DNA of 7,187 nucleotides from Verrucomicrobiota bacterium (GTDB lineage: Bacteria; Verrucomicrobiota; Verrucomicrobiia; Verrucomicrobiales; DEV007): the NCBI GenBank assembly GCA_020629815.1, contig JAHDCN010000139.1, positions 1 to 7,187 of the forward strand, given 5' to 3'. The notes under the pieces are model-generated. The model was not told the origin of the DNA and made no database searches. It saw only the letters and a program-made list of their open reading frames with translations. Position numbers and translations under genes: made by a program. Shown piece by piece: positions 1-7,132 of this stretch (positions are counted from its first letter, which is position 1; every line of letters begins with the position of its first letter).

Positions 1-539
1 GCTTCGCGGTAAAATCGGTCCAGCTTTTTGGTGCGCAGCAAAAGTCGCAGATCGCGGGTCAGCTTCTTCTCTTCGTAGTCGACTGGTGTGAGATTCCAGT
101 GTTCAACATAACGCTGGAAGAGTGATTCGACTTCTTCGTCGACGTTCTCTGTCAGGCAGGTGCCCCTTGATGCATAAAAGAACAGGGAAGACTTCGGTCG
201 CGTGAGTTGGCGAAACAAGTCCATGTTACCTTTGCCCTGAAACATATCGAGCTGAGCCGCATTGTTTTTTCCGGTCTTTCCAGACTCATCTGACCAGCGA
301 TTGGTTTCGATAGCCAGAGCAGCCAGTTCAGATTCGACTCGCTTAAGACCCTCCCGGTATAAATCCAGATCGAATTCCGGAAAGGTGGCACGTACACGTT
401 TGGTCCGCTGAGGCGAAAGCAGCTGGTAGGAAAGATAACGGCTCTTTCCTTCGACGGCGACGATGCCGACATTGATGTACTCGCCGATTTCCTCGTAGGG
501 TCGAAACGCCAGTGCCGCGTAGTTGATTACCAGATTCAT
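1..539 (-). CDS. DUF3037-type protein, C-terminus cut by window edge
   Basis: The frame reads without a stop from the ATG at 539 to the window edge, giving 179 complete codons; the C-terminus lies outside. The N-terminus begins MNLVINYAALAFRPYEEIGE and continues YINVGIVAVEG. This pattern (a YxxLxFxP-like strand, then E-Y-I-N-V-G-I-V) is what I know from the DUF3037 family, whose biochemical function is unknown to me. Later parts are charged and mostly helical in character, with no signal peptide or membrane segment, so it is probably cytoplasmic. The start overlaps the stop of the HipA-like kinase gene by four bases (ATGA), and an AGAAGGG sequence lies 11 bases upstream on the minus strand, so the two genes are almost certainly co-transcribed and translationally coupled. 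DUF3037 genes are, as I recall, frequent neighbours of HipA_2 kinase genes, which supports both calls. A role as partner, substrate or antitoxin of the kinase is inference. Confidence 0.78.
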   Translation of the reverse strand, partial: MNLVINYAALAFRPYEEIGEYINVGIVAVEGKSRYLSYQLLSPQRTKRVRATFPEFDLDLYREGLKRVESELAALAIETNRWSDESGKTGKNNAAQLDMFQGKGNMDLFRQLTRPKSSLFFYASRGTCLTENVDEEVESLFQRYVEHWNLTPVDYEEKKLTRDLRLLLRTKKLDRFYRE

Positions 540-1270
540 GATGCCAGCATCCCTTCTATTTCGAGTTCGGGCTTGATTAGCATCGATTCTACATCGTGTT
601 GCGTGAACGAGATTCGCTCATTGCCTTCTTCATCAGTAAGCCAACCTTCAGGGATCTTGGCCCAAATATCACCCAAGCCGTAGATTGCTGATTCAAACTT
701 GGTCCTAAGCTTTTTAACGGTTTTCTTCTCGAGGAAATTTTGGACGTCGCGAAAGGCGTGCTCGCGGAGAAATTCCTCCGGTTCGAAATCCGGGTCGAGA
801 CAACGATCATGATCGATGATGTGAATATTTCCCATCGTGGGATCCCAGAGAATATTGGGATCACCACTGAGGAGGCCGAGCGTTCGGTCAGAATTTCGCA
901 CCCACCAATCAAAACAGAAGCACCGGGCCTGCTCTTCGTCGGATACAAACCGCAAATGGGATTCGCGGATGTCCTCAGCAAAAGGAATCTTCATTGAGCC
1001 GATTGCTATCCCCGGTTGAAACTCATGGGCATCTCTGACGATGGATTGTTGGGTGAGTTCCTCAGTAATCTCCAGAAGCGTCATCGGTGCTACCGGCAGT
1101 CCGTATTCTGCAGCGAGGCTGCTCACGACAAATTCTTTAACCAAACTCTCCCAGCTTAGATTCTGGCTTTTCACAAAATAGGAGTTTTTATCGCTCGCTT
1201 CGCAAAAGAAAGGACGACTAATGCCCGTAGAGGAACGTCCGGAAATATTCGTCACGATTGGATAACTCAT
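536..1270 (-). CDS. HipA-like kinase (HipA_2 type), compact form
   Basis: This 244-aa protein looks like a small serine/threonine kinase of the HipA-like (HipA_2) group. Visible kinase-fold landmarks are YFVK with a likely ATP-contacting Lys34, a helix with Glu46 (LVKEFVVSSLAAEYGLP), the hinge-like PVAPMTLLEI (59-68), the catalytic-loop-like FDWWVRNSDR (120-129, candidate base Asp128), NILW (139-142), and IIDHD (151-155), whose Asp153 would be the metal-binding residue equivalent to DFG. Classical HipA is about 440 aa with an extra N-terminal subdomain; that part is absent, which is usual for HipA_2. No HipB-like helix-turn-helix gene is adjacent; instead the stop codon overlaps the start of a DUF3037-type gene. 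The ATG at 1270 is directly preceded by an in-frame TGA, so no longer start is possible. No clear Shine-Dalgarno sequence precedes it. The target is unknown; HipA itself phosphorylates glutamyl-tRNA synthetase, but that cannot be transferred to this protein from sequence. Confidence 0.82.
   Translation of the reverse strand: MSYPIVTNISGRSSTGISRPFFCEASDKNSYFVKSQNLSWESLVKEFVVSSLAAEYGLPVAPMTLLEITEELTQQSIVRDAHEFQPGIAIGSMKIPFAEDIRESHLRFVSDEEQARCFCFDWWVRNSDRTLGLLSGDPNILWDPTMGNIHIIDHDRCLDPDFEPEEFLREHAFRDVQNFLEKKTVKKLRTKFESAIYGLGDIWAKIPEGWLTDEEGNERISFTQHDVESMLIKPELEIEGMLAS
551..557 (-). promoter_or_regulatory. Possible ribosome binding site for the DUF3037-type gene
   Basis: AGAAGGG on the minus strand lies 11 bases before the ATG at 539, inside the 3' end of the kinase gene. 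The spacing is slightly long for a Shine-Dalgarno site. It is the only purine-rich site of this kind in front of any start in the window, and it supports the ATG at 539 together with the ATGA overlap. Confidence 0.4.
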
Positions 1271-1322
1271 TCAGCTGATTGGGAGATGTTACGAATGGGC
1301 GGGGGAATACCCAACAAAAAAA

Positions 1323-1333
1323 CACAATTTGTG
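1323..1333. repeat. Short inverted repeat CACAA-T-TTGTG
   Basis: Two perfect 5-base arms (1323-1327 and 1329-1333) flank a single T, directly next to an A7 run, in the divergent intergenic region. The dyad could be an operator half-site pair, but an 11-bp repeat can arise by chance and no repressor gene is visible nearby. Confidence 0.25.
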
Positions 1334-1376
1334 CCAGATGAAGGCGTTTCAGGGGGATCAGGCTTTCAGAGCAATA

Positions 1377-1386
1377 CGCGATCGCG
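1377..1386. repeat. 10-bp palindrome CGCGATCGCG
   Basis: A perfect palindrome centred about 43 bp before the sigma factor start. It contains GCGATCGC and the GATC core. It may be an operator or methylation-sensitive site, or chance; nothing else in the window tells which. Confidence 0.25.
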
Positions 1387-1424
1387 GAATGTAAGCGGGA
1401 GTCAAATCCTGCATTCCTTCCTAG

Positions 1425-1970
1425 ATGGTCGCAAAGAACGTGAGAAGACCAAAGTCCCAGTTTTCCGATGAGCTCTTGAGCCATCAGCTACCGCTGAAGT
1501 ATTTTCTGCTGTCGCTGGTGGGTTCGATTCATGATGCCGAGGAGATTCTTCAGGAGACTTTAAAAATCGCCTGGGAAAAGCAGGAAAGTTATACACCCGG
1601 CACAAATATGAAGGCCTGGGTATTCGAGATTGCCCGCCGTCAGGCCATGGCGTTTCATCGCGCGCAATCCAGGGAAAAGGGATTTACACCGATCGATGAG
1701 TCGGTGCTGGAATCGATTGCTTCCTCGGTCAGTCATGTTGATCAGGGCGACTTGGAACGGGATCGGGAATACCTCTCCCAATGTCTCGAGAAATTGACTT
1801 CATCGTACCGCAAACTGGTGTTGGCCCGCTATTTTCAGGGGCGCAATGTCTCTGAGCTGGCTCAGGAAGAAGATTTAGAACCAAACGCCATGTCTCAGAA
1901 GCTCTTCCGAATCCGAAGGAAGCTTGCTATCTGTATCGAAAAAAAGCGCCTCAACCATTCTCCTGATTAA
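1425..1970 (+). CDS. ECF RNA polymerase sigma factor, Rhodopirellula/Verrucomicrobium type
   Basis: This 181-aa protein has the two-domain layout of an extracytoplasmic-function sigma-70 factor. Region 2 spans about residues 18-85, with DAEEILQETLKIAW (37-50, region 2.2, core polymerase binding), the YTPGTNMKAW turn (56-65) and WVFEIARRQAMAFHR (65-79, region 2.4, -10 recognition). After a variable linker comes region 4 at about 117-173, with the helix-turn-helix from NVSELAQEEDLEPNAM into SQKLFRIRRKL (141-167). The length and the DAE..LQET..W pattern followed by PGT..KAW match the multi-copy ECF group known from Rhodopirellula and Verrucomicrobium. The ATG is directly preceded by an in-frame TAG and gives a normal N-terminal lead of about 17 residues; a GTG at 1440 is a possible alternative. 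There is no purine-rich ribosome binding site; the bases before the start are pyrimidine-rich. Its stop overlaps the ATG of the next gene by one base, so the downstream membrane protein is the obvious candidate regulator. Confidence 0.92.
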   Translation: MVAKNVRRPKSQFSDELLSHQLPLKYFLLSLVGSIHDAEEILQETLKIAWEKQESYTPGTNMKAWVFEIARRQAMAFHRAQSREKGFTPIDESVLESIASSVSHVDQGDLERDREYLSQCLEKLTSSYRKLVLARYFQGRNVSELAQEEDLEPNAMSQKLFRIRRKLAICIEKKRLNHSPD

Positions 1971-1972
1971 TG
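1968..1972 (+). other. TAATG stop/start overlap, translational coupling
   Basis: The sigma factor stop (TAA, 1968-1970) shares its last A with the ATG (1970-1972) of the large membrane protein. No Shine-Dalgarno sequence is seen before this ATG. Re-initiation by ribosomes finishing the sigma factor gene is the simplest way to start translation, which would tie the amounts of the two proteins together. Confidence 0.7.
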
Positions 1973-4900
1973 AGTCATCGGAACGATCATAAAGAATTTG
2001 AATCGTTGCTTTCTGCATTTTCAGAACGGCAACTGACACAGTGGGAACAGGAGCGGCTTTGGAAACTACTCAAGGATTCGCCGGAAAGGGTTGAGATTTG
2101 GCAGGAACAGTGCCGCGTTGTCACGGTGTTGGAGTCTTTGACTGCAGAAGATTGTGCGGCGTTTGAAGATGAGCTGCCTCCTTCCAATGTAATTGCTCTG
2201 CATGGCACGGATTCAAGCAAAGCGGCTATAGGTTCGTCACCGGTCGGCAGAAAGATGGCCATTTGGTCCATTGCAGCACTGCTGGTTTTGGCGGGAGTCT
2301 GTTTGGCTGTTTTGAGCAACAAGTCCGATTCCACGGCTGATAAAACGAGTATTGCAGGAGAAGGACTGGTGCCATCGGATGACAACCCGGCTGAGCCACT
2401 GTCGGAAGCTGAGAGGCTCGTTTCTTATGAAACGAAAGTCGCCAACCTCCCGATCGTCGCTTCGCAAAATCGTCCGCCGTCAGACTCCGAGAATGCTGGC
2501 GATATTCCCCATGCGAATATCGACTTCAACAACGATATCAGACCTATCCTGGCAGATAAGTGTTTTCACTGCCATGGGCCGGATGAGCATTCACGCAAAG
2601 CGGATTTGCGATTGGACACAAAAGAGGGTGCCTTCGCTGACTTGGGTGGCTATTTCGCGATCAAACCGGGCGATGCTGAAGATAGTGAGATTGTTCACCG
2701 CCTTTTTGAAGATGATCCCGATTCGATCATGCCACCGCCGGAGTTTCACAAGCCGCTTTCGAAAGAGGAGAAACGAAAGATCGTTGCCTGGGTCAATGCT
2801 GGCGCGGAATGGAAGGGGCACTGGTCGTTTGAAGCAATCGCAAAGCCTGAACCGCCAAAGGTTGATGGGATCGATGAAGCGTGGTCCCGGAATCCAATTG
2901 ATAGTTTCATTCTGGCTGGAATGCAGTCCAAAGGATTGCAACCCAACCCGGAAGCGGATCGCTACTCTTTGGCGCGGAGGGCAGCTCTCGACATTATAGG
3001 TCTTCCGCCAACGCCGGAGCAGCTAAAGCAGTTTCTCGATGATTCATCGGAGGATGCGTACTCTGCCTATGTGGATCGTCTGCTCGACTCGGTTCACTAT
3101 GGTGAGCATCAGGCCCGCTTTTGGTTGGATGCTGCGCGTTACGGGGACACTCACGGCATGCATCTGGACAACTACCGCGAAATGTGGGCTTACCGCGACT
3201 GGGTCATTAATGCCTTCAATGACAATCAGTCTTTCGATCAATTTAGTATTGAACAGCTGGCGGGCGACCTATTCGACAATCCAACGGTGGATCAACTGGT
3301 GGCTACCGGCTTTAATCGCAATCATATTACCACCGCAGAAGGTGGAGCTATACCGGCGGAGTTGGCAATGCGCTACATGGTTGATCGAACCGAGACCATG
3401 TCGACTGTCTATCTCGGACTGACAACAGGGTGTGCCGCCTGCCACGATCACAAGTATGATCCCATTTCTCAGAAGGACTTTTATTCGTTGGCCGCATTTT
3501 TCGGAAACGGAACCGATCCTGCGATGGATGGGAACCGGACCGATCATTATCCCACTCTGGTGATGCCGAAAGCAGAGCACGAAAAGGAGTGGAGTTCACT
3601 GAATCAGAAGCGCAGTAAACTGCTAACCCGGCATCGGGAAACGCTTGATAAGCAAAAGAGCGGAATTGCGAGTTGGTGGGACGAGCGGCAGCAGGGAGTT
3701 CTCGAGCATCCGGTTGATGCCAGTGATCTGGCGCTGTATTTGCCACTCGACCACTTTGAGTCCGGCAAGACAAAGGCAGTGGTAGCTGGTGAGTCGAAAC
3801 AGATTAGTATCGGTAAAGGCAAACCGGCAAAGCAGCACCCTCACGGCCCGCGGGGTCTTCGATTTGAGGAACCAAGTGGAATCGCGATTCCTATGGATAC
3901 TCCCTTCCACCCGAATTCACCCGCTACCATCAGCTTTTGGGTGCGAACACCCGAAAAGATTGTAAACCTCGACCTGCTGCGGATGGATCATCCGGGCAAA
4001 AAGGAGGAAAAGGTCCCCGCGACCGGATGGACCATTAACTGCAGCGGCAGAGGTGGCATCACTGCCAGCGTCATCGATGGCAAAGGCACCGCCATGAGGA
4101 ATCTGATGCCCGCGGAAACGCCGTTGAAAAGTAGATCGTGGCAGCATGTTGCGATTCGCTATGGTGGCGGCGAGGCGAATCGGTCCATCCATTTCTTTGT
4201 AGATGGCGAGCGTCGACATGGGCGTCAGCCATCGGCAGCGTTCTCCCAAACGAAAGAATTCGCGGAGCATCTGCCACGTCTTTTAAAGGTGGGAAACAAT
4301 GCACCGACCGGAGGGATCAGTGACGTGCGCATCTTTTCACGTGCGTTGGCTGATGAGGAGATGGGGCTGCTGGCAAACGAGTTCGAATTGCGGAAACTCT
4401 CAAAAAGTGGCACCGCCTTTGCCCAGCTTGATAAGGAGGAGCAGGCATTGATTAGCAAGCTGTTTGCGTTTCAAAGTGATACCGAAGCGACGAATTTGAA
4501 TCGGCAAATTATGGCACTGCAGCCGAGATACGAGTATCTTTATGCCCGTAATCCGACGACGCAGGTCTATCAAGAGAAAGAGAAACCCGCGATGACTCAT
4601 ATCCGCATCCGCGGCGAGTATGATAAGCTCGGGGAATCAGTATCGGCGAACACGCCGGATTTGTTGCCGCAGCTAGAAGCCGACGGATCGCCGAATCGCC
4701 TCGATTTGGCAAAGTGGCTGTTCCAACCGGAGCATCCGCTCACAGCGCGGGTCACGGTGAATCGAATCTGGCAAAGTGTCTTTGGCACCGGCATCGTCAA
4801 GTCTGCAGGGGATTTTGGCATCCTTGGGGAAAAGCCGACGCATCCCGAACTCCTCGATTATCTGGCATCGAGGTATATCGAGTCAGGTTGGGATACCAAG

Positions 4901-5653
4901 GCTTTGATTCGTCTGCTGGTGACATCGGCGACGTATCGGCAGTCAAGTCATCGTGATGAGGAGATGCTGGCCAGTGATCCGGAGAATCGCTATTTGTCTG
5001 TCGGACCAAGACGGCGTCTTGATGCTGAAGTGATTCGTGATCAGGTGCTGGCGGTATCGGGTATTCTGGATCGCACTGTGGGTGGGCAAAGCGTTAAACC
5101 TTATCAGCCAGCTGGAGTTTGGAAGCCTGTTGCATTTGCGGGCAGCAACACGCGCGAGTTCAAACAGGACTCGGTCGAGAAGATTCATCGCCGCTCGGTT
5201 TACACTTTTTGGAAACGCACCGCCCATCACCCTGCGCTCGCAGCTTTCAATGCACCAAACCGTGAGGAGTGTTCCGTGGTCCGGGAGCGTACCAATACTC
5301 CACTTCAGGCGCTGGTCTTACTGAACGATGTGCAGCATATAGAGGCGGCGCGGGTTCTCGCCGAAACACTGCTGAAGAAACACGGAGCCGATCCCGGGGC
5401 AAGAAGGGCGCTTCTGGATGAAGCATTTCTTCGTGTCGTGGGGCATCCAGCCGATGAGGCGGATCGCGTCGATTTGTTGAGCCTGCTTGAGGTTGCGCGT
5501 AACCAATATTTGAGCGCACCTAAGGAGGCAGAGAAACTCCATCAGGTGGGTGATCTGCCACACCGGCAGGAGTTAAAGTCAGAGGACGTTGCGAGTTGGA
5601 CCCTTTTGATCAACGCCCTGATGAATCGCGACGACGTGATTAACCAAAGTTAG
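1970..5653 (+). CDS. Membrane-anchored fusion: anti-sigma-like domain, PSCyt1, PSCyt2/DUF1549, LamG, PSD1/DUF1553
   Basis: This 1227-aa protein joins a putative cytoplasmic sigma regulator to a large extracytoplasmic cytochrome-like module. Residues 1-90 are a charged, helical domain like the N-termini of PVC anti-sigma/FecR-type proteins (FESLLSAFSERQLTQWEQER at 10-29, then SPERVEIW). Residues 97-115 are one hydrophobic helix preceded by Arg94-Lys95, predicting N-terminus inside. A polar linker of about 70 residues leads to PSCyt1 (about 185-285) with haem motif CFHCH (198-202) and MPPP (254-257), where Met254 could be the second ligand. PSCyt2/DUF1549 covers about 306-513 and ends in a second motif, CAACH (488-492), followed by DHKYDP. 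A LamG-like beta-sandwich fits about 585-800 (WQHVAIRYGGG, HFFVDGER, ISDVRIFSRAL). PSD1/DUF1553 fills about 905-1227 (NRLDLAKWLF, TVNRIW, TSATYRQSS, RERTNTPLQALVLLND). Ordinary PSD1 proteins carry an export signal where this one has the anti-sigma-like region and anchor. The sigma factor gene overlaps upstream and the DUF1501 gene follows. The domain order is well supported; the anti-sigma role is inference. Confidence 0.9.
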   Translation: MSHRNDHKEFESLLSAFSERQLTQWEQERLWKLLKDSPERVEIWQEQCRVVTVLESLTAEDCAAFEDELPPSNVIALHGTDSSKAAIGSSPVGRKMAIWSIAALLVLAGVCLAVLSNKSDSTADKTSIAGEGLVPSDDNPAEPLSEAERLVSYETKVANLPIVASQNRPPSDSENAGDIPHANIDFNNDIRPILADKCFHCHGPDEHSRKADLRLDTKEGAFADLGGYFAIKPGDAEDSEIVHRLFEDDPDSIMPPPEFHKPLSKEEKRKIVAWVNAGAEWKGHWSFEAIAKPEPPKVDGIDEAWSRNPIDSFILAGMQSKGLQPNPEADRYSLARRAALDIIGLPPTPEQLKQFLDDSSEDAYSAYVDRLLDSVHYGEHQARFWLDAARYGDTHGMHLDNYREMWAYRDWVINAFNDNQSFDQFSIEQLAGDLFDNPTVDQLVATGFNRNHITTAEGGAIPAELAMRYMVDRTETMSTVYLGLTTGCAACHDHKYDPISQKDFYSLAAFFGNGTDPAMDGNRTDHYPTLVMPKAEHEKEWSSLNQKRSKLLTRHRETLDKQKSGIASWWDERQQGVLEHPVDASDLALYLPLDHFESGKTKAVVAGESKQISIGKGKPAKQHPHGPRGLRFEEPSGIAIPMDTPFHPNSPATISFWVRTPEKIVNLDLLRMDHPGKKEEKVPATGWTINCSGRGGITASVIDGKGTAMRNLMPAETPLKSRSWQHVAIRYGGGEANRSIHFFVDGERRHGRQPSAAFSQTKEFAEHLPRLLKVGNNAPTGGISDVRIFSRALADEEMGLLANEFELRKLSKSGTAFAQLDKEEQALISKLFAFQSDTEATNLNRQIMALQPRYEYLYARNPTTQVYQEKEKPAMTHIRIRGEYDKLGESVSANTPDLLPQLEADGSPNRLDLAKWLFQPEHPLTARVTVNRIWQSVFGTGIVKSAGDFGILGEKPTHPELLDYLASRYIESGWDTKALIRLLVTSATYRQSSHRDEEMLASDPENRYLSVGPRRRLDAEVIRDQVLAVSGILDRTVGGQSVKPYQPAGVWKPVAFAGSNTREFKQDSVEKIHRRSVYTFWKRTAHHPALAAFNAPNREECSVVRERTNTPLQALVLLNDVQHIEAARVLAETLLKKHGADPGARRALLDEAFLRVVGHPADEADRVDLLSLLEVARNQYLSAPKEAEKLHQVGDLPHRQELKSEDVASWTLLINALMNRDDVINQS

Positions 5654-5674
5654 GCTCTCTACATTTCGAATTCC

Positions 5675-7132
5675 ATGAAACAAGCCAATCATCCTATCGA
5701 TCAATGGATCAATCTGGAAACAAGACGGCAATTCTTCGGAAAATCCGCGAAAGGCCTGGGTGCAGTTGCTCTGACTTCGATGCTTGCAAGAGACACGATG
5801 AGCGCGGCTTCTTTTGTGGGCACAGCTCCGGGTCGGGCCATGCATTTTGCGCCCAAAGCCAAGCGGGTAATCTATCTTTTTATGTCTGGGGCTCCCTCTC
5901 AGATCGATACATTTGATTACAAGCCCGGGCTCGTGAAGCGATTCGATCAGGAGCTTCCTGACACAGTTCGGGGAGAGCAGCGTCTGACGGCAATGACCGC
6001 ATCGCAGGCCCGCTTTCCGATTGCGCCGTCAATGTTCAAGTTCAACCGACACGGGCAGTCCGGTCGGTGGGTGAGTGAGTTGCTTCCTAAGACTGCATCC
6101 ATGTCGGATGATATTACCTGCATCCACTCGATGTGGACGGAAGCAATCAATCACGATCCGGCGATCACTTACATTCAGACGGGAAACCAGATTCCCGGTC
6201 GTCCCAGTATGGGTTCGTGGATCAGCTATGGTCTTGGCAGTTTGAACAAAAACCTGCCCGACTTCGTTGTGTTGAATTGTGAACCGCGAGGTCAGGCTCT
6301 TTACGAGAGGCTTTGGGGTAGTGGGTTTTTGCCATCCAAGCATTCAGGAGTCGCCTTTCGCTCTCAGGGGGATCCCGTTCTCTATCTATCGAACCCTTCC
6401 GGTATCGACTCTTCTTTGCGTCGTTCCATGCTCGATAAGCTTGGGTCGATGAATCGGCGTATTCACCAGGAAGTCGGTGATCCGGAAACACAGGCCCGCA
6501 TTGCTCAATATGAAATGGCGTTTCGGATGCAATCCAGTGTCCCCGAACTCGCCGATATCGGCAAAGAACCGCAGCATGTGCTCGATCTGTATGGGAAAGA
6601 TGCCACCAAGCCGGGCACCTTTGCCTATAACTGCCTGATGGCTCGACGTATGGCAGAGCGGGATGTCAGGTTTGTTCAGATTTTTCATCGCGGCTGGGAC
6701 CAGCACCGCAACCTGCCGAAAGATATTCGTCGTCAGACTGGTGAAGTTGATCAAGCCAGCTGGGCGCTGGTGCAGGATCTGAAACAGCGAGGGCTACTGG
6801 AAGATACGCTGGTAATTTGGGGCGGCGAGTTTGGCCGGACTGTCTATTGTCAGGGTGCGCTAACCCGGAGCAACTATGGTCGTGATCATCATCCTCGTTG
6901 TTTTACGACCTGGATGGCTGGCGGTGGGGTGAAACCGGGAATGACTTACGGCGAGACCGACGAGTTCAGTTACAACGTTGTCAAAGACCCGGTTCATATC
7001 CGCGACTTGAATGCCACAGTACTGAATCGGTTGGGAATCGACCACAAGCGATTCTCAGTCAAACATATGGGGCTGGATCAGCGACTCACTGGAGTCGAAC
7101 AGGCACATGTATTGAAAGATATCCTGGCCTAA
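5675..7132 (+). CDS. DUF1501 protein with Tat signal (alkaline phosphatase/sulfatase-like fold)
   Basis: This 485-aa protein is full length for DUF1501. It starts with a twin-arginine signal: TRRQFF (16-21) followed by a weakly hydrophobic stretch ([12 protein letters not shown], 27-38), so it should be exported folded. The body shows the family's landmarks: [20 protein letters not shown] (64-83), GWDQH (340-344), a [22 protein letters not shown] block (368-389), GRDHHP (402-407) and [13 protein letters not shown] (444-456). Asp342, His344, Glu385, Asp404 and His405/406 are candidate metal or active-site residues by analogy with the alkaline phosphatase superfamily, to which DUF1501 is distantly related; no enzymatic activity is established to my knowledge. 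It begins 21 bp after the PSD1 gene. PSD1 and DUF1501 genes are typical neighbours in PVC genomes, suggesting they work on the same extracytoplasmic process, often guessed to be complex polysaccharide handling. No Shine-Dalgarno site precedes the ATG. Confidence 0.92.
   Translation: MKQANHPIDQWINLETRRQFFGKSAKGLGAVALTSMLARDTMSAASFVGTAPGRAMHFAPKAKRVIYLFMSGAPSQIDTFDYKPGLVKRFDQELPDTVRGEQRLTAMTASQARFPIAPSMFKFNRHGQSGRWVSELLPKTASMSDDITCIHSMWTEAINHDPAITYIQTGNQIPGRPSMGSWISYGLGSLNKNLPDFVVLNCEPRGQALYERLWGSGFLPSKHSGVAFRSQGDPVLYLSNPSGIDSSLRRSMLDKLGSMNRRIHQEVGDPETQARIAQYEMAFRMQSSVPELADIGKEPQHVLDLYGKDATKPGTFAYNCLMARRMAERDVRFVQIFHRGWDQHRNLPKDIRRQTGEVDQASWALVQDLKQRGLLEDTLVIWGGEFGRTVYCQGALTRSNYGRDHHPRCFTTWMAGGGVKPGMTYGETDEFSYNVVKDPVHIRDLNATVLNRLGIDHKRFSVKHMGLDQRLTGVEQAHVLKDILA

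Larger units (their letters stand above)
1271..1424. promoter_or_regulatory. Divergent intergenic region between kinase and sigma factor genes
   Basis: These 154 bp separate the outward-reading kinase and sigma factor genes, so promoters for both directions should lie here or just inside the genes. Both flanking starts are immediately preceded by in-frame stops, which fixes the limits. The stretch contains a run of seven A (1316-1322), a CACAA-T-TTGTG inverted repeat and a CGCGATCGCG palindrome. I could not identify a convincing -35/-10 pair of housekeeping or ECF type on either strand, and there is no plausible small gene. Confidence 0.6.

Noticed and set aside
152..472. A 106-codon minus-strand open frame near the left edge
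   Set aside because: It lies in a different frame from the continuous DUF3037-type reading frame that overlaps the kinase stop; its translation has no domain character.
740..997. Small plus-strand open frame opposite the kinase gene
   Set aside because: It is antisense to the conserved kinase motifs and shows no family signature.
1400..1405. TTGACT on the minus strand as a -35 box for the kinase gene
   Set aside because: At 16-19 bases downstream there is no TATAAT-like hexamer, only GC-rich sequence, so a promoter cannot be supported.
2352..2999. A 215-codon open frame on the plus strand inside the PSD1 fusion gene
   Set aside because: It is in another frame of a gene with clear PSCyt1 and PSCyt2 motifs; its own translation is rich in Arg, Ser and Trp and shows no recognisable domain.
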